Both the position numbers and the translations under genes were made by a program. Below are positions 13,719-19,518 of a DNA stretch of 23,458 nucleotides, piece by piece. The DNA is from DAOTYX01 sp034434635 (lineage in GTDB: Bacteria > Chloroflexota > Anaerolineae > B4-G1 > DUEL01), in the NCBI GenBank assembly GCA_034434635.1, contig DAOTYX010000062.1, positions 1-23,458 of the forward strand, given 5' to 3'. The notes beneath the pieces are model-generated. The model ran no database searches. It was given only the letters and a program-made list of their open reading frames with translations, and had not been told where the DNA came from. The first letter of the stretch is position 1, and every line of letters begins with the position of its first letter.

Positions 13719-15032
13719 TTACCGCATGCCGGCGATGGCCTCTTCAGCCGCCGCCTGGGCGGCCGCCAGGGCCTCCTCCGGCGTCTGCGCGCCGGTCCAG
13801 ATGGCGGTGGTGGCGTCACCCACAGGCCCCCACAGCGCGTCCATGAACGGGGTGTTGGCCATGGGGATGCCGCGCGCGGCAGCAGCGCCAAAGCCAGCGA
13901 CCGTGGTCATGGCCTGCACCTGGGGGTCGGCCAGAGCCGCGGCATTGGCCGGGATCTCGCGGGTCTGCAGCACGCGCGCCAGTTCGGTCTCGGTGCTGGT
14001 CCACCACTGCATCACGCGCACCGCCGCCTCGGCGTTGCCGCGGTCCACAGCGTTCTGGGTCAGCATCCAGACCTTCACGCCGACGAACGGGCGGCCCATC
14101 GGGGCGATGCCGTAGTCAATGCCGGCTGCCTCGAGGCTGGCGATGGCCCACGGGCCGGTCCACCACGCTGCCGCCTGGCCCTCGCTGATCATGGCCTGGC
14201 AGATCTCGTGGCTGGTCTCCGCCGGGGCGACCGCGCTGAAGCGCTGGATCCAGTCCGCCGCAGCCAGTCCCTCGGGGGTGTTCAGGTAGACCGTGCCCTG
14301 GTCATCCACGTAGCCGGGCATGCCGAAGCCGAAGTAGATCGGCGCGACATGGTAGGCGTCGGGGTTGCCCAGGCCCTGGTTGCACAGCAGGTACTGGTCG
14401 GGGTTCGCCGCGCGGAAGTCGGTGGCCAGGGTCAGCAGGCCCTCGAAGTCATCGGGATCGGGCAACTGGTCTTCCGTGATCAGCGCCTTGTTGTAGACCA
14501 GAGCGATGGACTCGATGGTCTCGGGCAGGCCCCAGATCTGACCGTTCCAGATCACCGCGGAGACGCCGGGGGCGACATAGTTGGCCTCGAGATAGGCCTG
14601 ATCCACCCACTCGTCAATGGGGGCGATGTTGCCGGCCAGAGCGTTGCGGCCGATCTGGTCGTTGGCCCAGGCCAGGATGTCAGGGCCCTCACCGGCGGGG
14701 GAGGCAACGGCCAGCGAGTCGGACAGGTTGTCCACCTTGGAGTAGGCGATCTGGATGCAGTCAGTGTTGGTGGCGTTGTACTCGTCGAAGAGCGCCTCGA
14801 TCGGCGCCTGATAGTCGCCGCCGTAGCCGTGCCAGATGGTGATCGTGGTCACCCCGTCAGGGCAGGCCTGAGGAGCCTCGGTCGGCGCCTCGGTGGGCGC
14901 CTCAGTGGGCGCCTCGGTCGGCGCTGCCGTCGGCGCTTCCGTCGGCGCCGCAGTGGGGGCTGGCCCGCAGGCCGCAAGCATCAGCCCCAGGGCGACCATA
15001 ACCGACAGTAGAGCAAACGTGTACCGCTTCAT
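13719..15032 (-). CDS. Carbohydrate ABC transporter substrate-binding lipoprotein (MalE-like)
   Basis: 437 residues. The signal peptide ends in the lipobox LMLAAC, with the lipidated cysteine at 22. A flexible stalk of PTEAP/PTAAP repeats (23-53) follows, then a type-I extracellular solute-binding fold: TTITIWHGYGGDY (61-73), LADDxxD-like and VIWNGQIWGLPETIESIALVY (156-176), typical of the maltose/trehalose-binding group, and EGQAAAWWTGPWAIAS (near 297-312). The C-terminal Ala-rich helix EEALAAAQAAAEEAIAGMR is common in this family. The ATG at 15032 has AGGAG 8 nt upstream. It captures a sugar outside the membrane and passes it to the two permeases downstream. The stalk repeats are nearly identical and may vary between strains. 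Confidence 0.95.
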   Translation of the reverse strand: MKRYTFALLSVMVALGLMLAACGPAPTAAPTEAPTAAPTEAPTEAPTEAPTEAPQACPDGVTTITIWHGYGGDYQAPIEALFDEYNATNTDCIQIAYSKVDNLSDSLAVASPAGEGPDILAWANDQIGRNALAGNIAPIDEWVDQAYLEANYVAPGVSAVIWNGQIWGLPETIESIALVYNKALITEDQLPDPDDFEGLLTLATDFRAANPDQYLLCNQGLGNPDAYHVAPIYFGFGMPGYVDDQGTVYLNTPEGLAAADWIQRFSAVAPAETSHEICQAMISEGQAAAWWTGPWAIASLEAAGIDYGIAPMGRPFVGVKVWMLTQNAVDRGNAEAAVRVMQWWTSTETELARVLQTREIPANAAALADPQVQAMTTVAGFGAAAARGIPMANTPFMDALWGPVGDATTAIWTGAQTPEEALAAAQAAAEEAIAGMR

Positions 15033-15113
15033 CTTGTCTTCTCCTCCAGAGATTTGAAATACAACAGAAGGTGATCTTGTTACAGGACGCCTGTCACACT
15101 TTTCTTCCCGCCC

Positions 15114-15124
15114 TCACCTCCTTT
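15114..15124 (-). promoter_or_regulatory. Perfect extended Shine-Dalgarno sequence without a start codon, in the binding-protein leader
   Basis: On the minus strand this reads AAAGGAGGTGA, fully complementary to the usual 16S rRNA 3' end. No ATG, GTG or TTG opening a useful frame lies at normal distance; a GTG 17 nt on is followed at once by TGA. It sits about 32 nt after the predicted transcript start and over 80 nt before the real gene start, which has its own ribosome site. Confidence 0.6.
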
Positions 15125-15162
15125 GCTTGAGATCTGTCCGGAGATACTGCCTGGTTCTTTTC

Positions 15163-15190
15163 ATTCTAGCACCAATCCACATACTGTCAA
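15163..15190 (-). promoter_or_regulatory. Strong sigma-70-like promoter of the sugar-importer operon
   Basis: On the minus strand a perfect TTGACA (15185-15190), a 16-nt spacer and TAGAAT (15163-15168). The predicted start near 15156 gives a leader of about 124 nt. No clear operator palindrome overlaps it; a short inverted repeat ACAGG-N3-CCTGT lies downstream at 15082-15094. Confidence 0.75.
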
Positions 15191-15424
15191 GATAACGGCC
15201 TACCACGCCGACCGAAGTCGCCCGCTTTGGGCCTTTCGCCTGCGGTCGGCCTGCGCCGACCCTCACCCCACCCCCGGCGGCTTCGCCGCCACCCTCTCCG
15301 TAGGCGCCCAGAAAGGCCGATTTCCAATCGGCGCACGGTGGCGGGCAGCGAGGTAGACAATGACTGCCATCCGTGAAGGATCTGTCCCCAAACTGCAACG
15401 TACTTGCCGGGATGGAGGGCTTGC
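15191..15424. other. Gene-free interval with three consecutive hairpins
   Basis: Between the divergent sugar-importer operon and the receiver-ATPase operon. It holds hairpins GGTCGGC-N4-GCCGACC (15244-15261), GGCGGCTTCGCCGCC (15276-15290) and GCCGATT-TCC-AATCGGC (15316-15332). No convincing coding frame was found; short open frames overlap the palindromes. Confidence 0.65.
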
Positions 15425-15453
15425 TTTCCACCCATTCTGTGCTAAAGTATAAC
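15425..15453 (+). promoter_or_regulatory. Possible promoter of the receiver-ATPase/sirtuin/kinase operon
   Basis: TTTCCA (15425-15430), a 17-nt spacer and TATAAC (15448-15453). The -35 box is poor and the -10 box good. The start would be near 15460, leaving a leader of only about 8 nt before the ATG. Confidence 0.45.
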
Positions 15454-15467
15454 AACCGGGTTGAAAG

Positions 15468-16610
15468 ATGGGCGCGAAGATCCTGGTAGTGGATGACGAT
15501 CTCGAAGGCCTCAAACTGGTGGGGATGATCCTCCAGGCGAAGGGCTATCAGATCGTCGCGGCGCAGAACGGAACGCAGGCGCTGGCCAAAGCGGTGAGCG
15601 AGGCCCCCGACCTGATGATCCTCGACGTGATGATGCCCGATATGGACGGCTACGAGGTCTGTCGCCGACTGCGGGCTGACCCACGCACAGCAACGCTCCC
15701 GGTGGTGATGTTCACCGCTAAGACGCAGGTGGAGGACAAGGTCACCGGCTTCGAATCGGGGGCGGATGAGTATCTGACCAAGCCCATCCACCCCGCCGAA
15801 CTGATCAGCCGGGTGGAGGCGCTGTTGGCCCGCTCCGCCCGCCTGGGCGGCCCCGCCTCGCTCCAGCGCACCGCCCAAGTGTTCGGCTTCTTGGGTTGCA
15901 AGGGCGGCGTGGGCATCAGCAGCCTGATCACCAACGTTGGCGTGATCCTGGCGCGCGAGGTCGTGCCGGGCAAGAAGGTGTTCCTCCTCGATCTCCAACC
16001 CGGCCGGGCGACGATCGGCCCGCAGATGGACGTGAAGCTGCGCGGCGGGCTGCAGAGCCTGCTGGCCCTGCCGGCCAACGGGATCACCGCTGAGACGCTC
16101 TTCTCTCAGACAGAGCGACACTCCACAGGGGTGGTGGTGCTCCCGGGGCCGTTGGTGCCGCTCGGCATGCTCCCGCTCACCCCCGCCCACGTTGAGACGA
16201 TCCTCCGTCTGGCAGCAGCCAACTCCGACTTCGTGTTGGTGGACCTGGGCTCCGAACTGGGGCCGGCGAACCAGGCGGCGCTGCAGCAGATGGATCACCT
16301 CTTCGTCGTGTTTGAGCCGCAGCGTATCTCGCTCATGCTGGCGCAGGCGATGCTGACCAGCCTTGAGGAGATCGGTTTTGGCCGGCACCGCATCGGCCTG
16401 GCTGTGCTGAACCGCGCCCCTGCAGCCGTGACCCTCGGTCGGGACGCGATGGAGAACCTCCTTCAGCACCCCATTGACGTCATCCTCCCACCTGCGCCGG
16501 AGGTGGCCTTCCAGGCGGCGGAGCGGGGCATGCCCATGGTCATGATCCAGGCCGGCGGCGTCTATGCTGAACAGGTCCGCCAGCTGGCCCGGCTGCTGGT
16601 CACGCTGTGA
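15468..16610 (+). CDS. Response-regulator receiver fused to a ParA/MinD-superfamily TadZ/CpaE-like ATPase domain
   Basis: 380 residues. Residues 4-120 are a complete receiver domain: DD acidic pair (9-10), phosphoacceptor D53 in LMILDVMMPDMDG, T83 in VMFTAK and K105 in YLTKPI. Residues 136-380 form a MinD/ParA-type domain. Its deviant Walker A reads GCKGGVGISS (143-152): the signature lysine K145 is kept, but Ile150 replaces the P-loop lysine. Later motifs are LLDLQPGR (173-180) and VLVDLGSELG (256-265). The receiver-then-degenerate-ATPase layout is that of CpaE/TadZ, the polar localiser of type IV/Tad pilus machines, but no pilus genes are visible here. ATG 15468 has only a weak GAAAG upstream. 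The stop codon overlaps the sirtuin start by 1 nt. ATP hydrolysis is doubtful; nucleotide binding may remain. Confidence 0.88.
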   Translation: MGAKILVVDDDLEGLKLVGMILQAKGYQIVAAQNGTQALAKAVSEAPDLMILDVMMPDMDGYEVCRRLRADPRTATLPVVMFTAKTQVEDKVTGFESGADEYLTKPIHPAELISRVEALLARSARLGGPASLQRTAQVFGFLGCKGGVGISSLITNVGVILAREVVPGKKVFLLDLQPGRATIGPQMDVKLRGGLQSLLALPANGITAETLFSQTERHSTGVVVLPGPLVPLGMLPLTPAHVETILRLAAANSDFVLVDLGSELGPANQAALQQMDHLFVVFEPQRISLMLAQAMLTSLEEIGFGRHRIGLAVLNRAPAAVTLGRDAMENLLQHPIDVILPPAPEVAFQAAERGMPMVMIQAGGVYAEQVRQLARLLVTL

Positions 16611-17383
16611 TGGAGAACGCGGGACTACAGGCAGGGATCGAGAGGGCTGCTGACCTGCTGCGCCAGGCGCGGCACGCCATCGCCCTGACCGGCGCTGGCG
16701 TGAGCACCCCCTCGGGCATTCCTGACTTCCGTACCGAAGATGTCGGCCTGTGGGAGAAGGACGACCCGATGGAGGTGAGTTCGATCTTTGCCTTCCGCCG
16801 TAACCCCGAAGCCTTCTACCGCTGGATCAGGCCGTTGGTGCGCACCATGCTGGAAGCACAGCCCAACCCCAGCCACAAGGCGTTGGCCCGTCTGGAACAG
16901 GCGGGCTGGCTGAAGGCGGTGTTGACGCAGAACATTGACGGCCTGCACCAGAAGGCCGGCTCGCGCAACGTGCTGGAACTCCACGGCCACACCCGTCAGG
17001 TGACCTGCATCTCCTGCTTCCGCACCGTCCCCTCAGAACCGGCCTTCGCGGCGGTCGTCCGCGGCGAGGTGCCGCGCTGCGCCTTCTGTGGGGGCGTGGT
17101 CAAACCGGATGTGGTGCTCTTCGGCGAACAACTGCCGGCCCAGGTGGTCGCACAGGCTATGGAACAAGTCCGCCAGGCCGATCTGATGCTCGTTTGCGGG
17201 TCATCGCTGCTGGTGCTGCCGGTGGCGCGGATGCCGGGGCTGGTCTACGGCGGCGGGGGCAAGGTGATCATCATCAATCGCCAGGAGACCTACGCCGACG
17301 AATTCGCCGCGGTCGTGCTGCGTGGCGACGTGGCGGAGATCATGCCACGGCTGGCCCAGGCATGCCTGGAGGGAGAAAATTGA
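16610..17383 (+). CDS. NAD-dependent protein deacylase, Sir2 family (sirtuin)
   Basis: 257 residues, normal for a bacterial sirtuin core. It removes acyl groups from lysines using NAD. Visible motifs: GAGVSTPSGIPDFR (28-41), TQNIDGLHQKAG (106-117), catalytic H125 in ELHGHTRQ, a zinc site of two CxxC pairs (C133/C136 and C157/C160), KPDVVLFGE (165-173) and VCGSSLLVLP (195-204). The Ala/Tyr/Arg pocket that marks desuccinylases is not evident. Translation probably begins at ATG 16610, overlapping the preceding TGA by 1 nt, and the end overlaps the kinase start by 4 nt, so all three genes form one coupled operon. Substrates are unknown; modification of the two-component partners is a speculative possibility raised by the context. 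Confidence 0.94.
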   Translation: MENAGLQAGIERAADLLRQARHAIALTGAGVSTPSGIPDFRTEDVGLWEKDDPMEVSSIFAFRRNPEAFYRWIRPLVRTMLEAQPNPSHKALARLEQAGWLKAVLTQNIDGLHQKAGSRNVLELHGHTRQVTCISCFRTVPSEPAFAAVVRGEVPRCAFCGGVVKPDVVLFGEQLPAQVVAQAMEQVRQADLMLVCGSSLLVLPVARMPGLVYGGGGKVIIINRQETYADEFAAVVLRGDVAEIMPRLAQACLEGEN

Positions 17384-18579
17384 GCAAGGGAGGGATACGC
17401 CAACGGCTTGCTCGCCTGGAACGGATCATCGAGATCAGCCGTTCGCTGAACTCGACGCTCAGCCTGCGCCCGCTGCTGGAGAAGATCATCCTCGCGGCGC
17501 AGGATCTGACCGACTCCGAGGCCGGTTCCATTCTCCTGCTCGACCGCCAGACCGGGGAACTGCGTTTCGCGGCGGCGACCGGAACCCGCAGCCGCGAGAT
17601 CGCCGCCGTCGCCGTGCCCCTCGAGGGGAGCGTGGCCGGCTGGGTCGTGCAACACGGGCAGCCGGTTAACGTCCATGAGGCGCACCAGGACCCCCGCTTC
17701 TACCACCAGATCGAGGAGAAGATCCAGTTCTCCACCCGCTCGCTGTTGGCGGTGCCTCTGACTTTGAGAGGCGAGGTCATCGGCGTGCTGGAGACGGTCA
17801 ACAAGCGCGGCGGCGCCTTCACCGTAGAGGACCAGGAGACCCTGTCAACTCTGGCCGACCAGGCCGCGATAGCGATCGAGAACGCCATGCTGTTCCAGCA
17901 ATCCGACCTGGTGGCCGAGATGGTCCACGAGATCCGCACCCCCCTCACCGCTATCGCTGGCTACGCCGGGATGCTTCGCCGCGAGGACCTCCCCGCAGCG
18001 ACGCGACAGGAGTGCGCCGTCACCATCCAGCAGGAAGCGATGCGCCTTGGCCAGTTAGTGGGGGACTTCCTCGACCTGGCCCGTCTGGAGTCAGGACGGG
18101 CCTCGCTGGAACGCGCCGCGGTGGCATTGGGACCAGTGGTGGAGGAAGTGCTGCGGTTGTTACAACCCTCGGCGGAAGCCCGTCAGATCGTCCTGACGGC
18201 GCATCTGCCTCCCCAAATGCCGCCTCTGTGGGCCGATGAGCAACGGCTGCATCAGGTACTGGTCAACCTGGTGGGGAACGGCGTGAAGTACTGCCGCCCC
18301 GGTGACCGGGTGACAGTGCTGGCAAAGGCAGAGGAGGAAGAAGCACGCATCTGCGTCATGGACACCGGCCCGGGCATCCCGGCTGCGGCCCACGAATACC
18401 TGTTCCAGAAGTTCTTCCGCCTCCCCAGCACGGAGAACGCCGAGGGGACAGGGTTGGGGCTGGCCATCGCCCGCCAGATCGTCGAAGCCCACGGTGGACG
18501 CATCTGGGTGGAGAGTGAAGAGGGCCGCGGAGCCACCTTCTGCTTCACCATCCCGCTGTGCCACTCCCAGGATCGCTGA
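17380..18579 (+). CDS. Soluble GAF-domain sensor histidine kinase
   Basis: 399 residues, no membrane segment. A short coiled N-terminus (1-25) leads to a GAF domain (about 27-168, with LEKIILAAQDLTDSEAGSIL and STRSLLAVPLTLRGEVIGVL). Then come the HisKA domain with H183 in EMVHEIRTPLTAIAGYAG, the N box LVNLVGNGVKY (N300), G1 DTGPGIP (328-334), the F box and a full G2 box GTGLGLAI (356-363). All catalytic motifs are intact. The start is TTG at 17380: GGAGG lies 7 nt upstream, and the TTGA overlaps the sirtuin stop. Upstream ATG codons would lie inside the sirtuin gene and lack this site. The likely partner is the receiver-ATPase protein three genes' distance upstream in the same operon. Confidence 0.94.
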   Translation: MSKGGIRQRLARLERIIEISRSLNSTLSLRPLLEKIILAAQDLTDSEAGSILLLDRQTGELRFAAATGTRSREIAAVAVPLEGSVAGWVVQHGQPVNVHEAHQDPRFYHQIEEKIQFSTRSLLAVPLTLRGEVIGVLETVNKRGGAFTVEDQETLSTLADQAAIAIENAMLFQQSDLVAEMVHEIRTPLTAIAGYAGMLRREDLPAATRQECAVTIQQEAMRLGQLVGDFLDLARLESGRASLERAAVALGPVVEEVLRLLQPSAEARQIVLTAHLPPQMPPLWADEQRLHQVLVNLVGNGVKYCRPGDRVTVLAKAEEEEARICVMDTGPGIPAAAHEYLFQKFFRLPSTENAEGTGLGLAIARQIVEAHGGRIWVESEEGRGATFCFTIPLCHSQDR

Positions 18580-18660
18580 CCAGAGGTTGCCAGCGTCGTC
18601 GCTCTTCTCGCTTCGAACGCAATACTCCACAACAGCGGAAGACTCCCAGGTTGCGCCCCC

Positions 18661-18689
18661 TTGACAAACGATGTGCTCTGCTGTATCTT
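18661..18689 (+). promoter_or_regulatory. Sigma-70-like promoter of the isoaspartyl methyltransferase gene
   Basis: A perfect TTGACA (18661-18666), a 17-nt spacer and TATCTT (18684-18689). The start near 18697 leaves a leader of about 18 nt containing the GAGG ribosome site. Confidence 0.65.
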
Positions 18690-18714
18690 GATTGAGAGGG
18701 ACAGAGGATTGCCC

Positions 18715-19518
18715 ATGCGCCGGAGGATAATGCTGGTGGCGCTGGCCGTCCTCGCCCTGGGCGCTGTGGCCCTCCTATGGCGCAGCACGCGACCACCGTC
18801 ACCCGCCACGCCCACACAGTCGCAGGACGAGACGGTCTATACCCAACGACGGGAGCGGATGGTGCTGGAGACGATCATCAACCGCGGAGTCAGCGACGAG
18901 CGGGTGCTGGCAGCCATGCGCGCCGTCCCCCGCCATCTCTTCGTGCCGGAGTCGGAGCGGGACCTGGCCTACGGCGATTTCCCCCTGCCCATCGGCTACC
19001 ACCAGACCATCTCCCAACCGTACATCGTGGCGTTGATGACCGAACTGCTGGCGCTCCAGCCGGGTGACCGCGTGCTGGAGATCGGCACCGGCTCCGGCTA
19101 CCAGGCAGCCGTGCTGGCCTCGATCCCCGATGTCGAGGTCTATTCGGTGGAGATCATCCCCGAACTGGCGGAGAGCGCGGCGCGGCGGCTGGCGGAACTG
19201 GGCTACAACGTCCATTGCCGACAGGGGGACGGCTATTACGGCTGGGCGGAGGAAGCGCCGTTCGACGCCATCATCGTCACTGCCGCGCCCGACCACGTCC
19301 CGCCACCGCTGGTGGCGCAACTGGCAGTAGGTGGGCGCATGGTCATCCCCATCGGCCCGCCGGGCGGCTACCAGACCCTGTGGCGGTTCGTCAAGCAGGA
19401 GAACGGCGAACTGCAGGCCACCAATATGGGCGGCGTGGCCTTCGTCCCGCTCACCGGGCCGGCCAGCGAGGGGAACTCGCAGCAGGACCACAGCGGATGG
19501 CCGGACCCGTCGTGGTGA
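18715..19518 (+). CDS. pcm: Protein-L-isoaspartate O-methyltransferase with N-terminal membrane anchor
   Basis: 267 residues. The family repairs isoaspartyl residues with S-adenosylmethionine. TISQPYIVALM (98-108), VLEIGTGSGYQAAVLA (120-135, SAM motif I), FDAIIVTAAPDHVP (183-196) and GGRMVIPIG (206-214) are all conserved. Unusually, residues 1-37 are a positively charged start, a hydrophobic helix (MRRRIMLVALAVLALGAVALLW) and a Pro/Ser/Thr linker, as in exported or membrane-anchored proteins; cytosolic Pcm lacks this. ATG 18715 has GAGG 7 nt upstream and follows a promoter at 18661-18689. The frame opens at a TTG at 18661, but that TTG is part of the -35 box. The last 68 nt overlap the convergent spermidine-synthase-like gene. 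The symbol is by family only. Confidence 0.9.
   Translation: MRRRIMLVALAVLALGAVALLWRSTRPPSPATPTQSQDETVYTQRRERMVLETIINRGVSDERVLAAMRAVPRHLFVPESERDLAYGDFPLPIGYHQTISQPYIVALMTELLALQPGDRVLEIGTGSGYQAAVLASIPDVEVYSVEIIPELAESAARRLAELGYNVHCRQGDGYYGWAEEAPFDAIIVTAAPDHVPPPLVAQLAVGGRMVIPIGPPGGYQTLWRFVKQENGELQATNMGGVAFVPLTGPASEGNSQQDHSGWPDPSW

Noticed and set aside
15114..16469. 451-codon open frame on minus strand
   Set aside because: Antisense to the receiver-ATPase gene, whose motifs are clear; the translation is His/Gln-rich and lacks motifs.
18661..18714. TTG start for the isoaspartyl methyltransferase
   Set aside because: The TTG is the first part of a consensus -35 box, so it would not be in the transcript.
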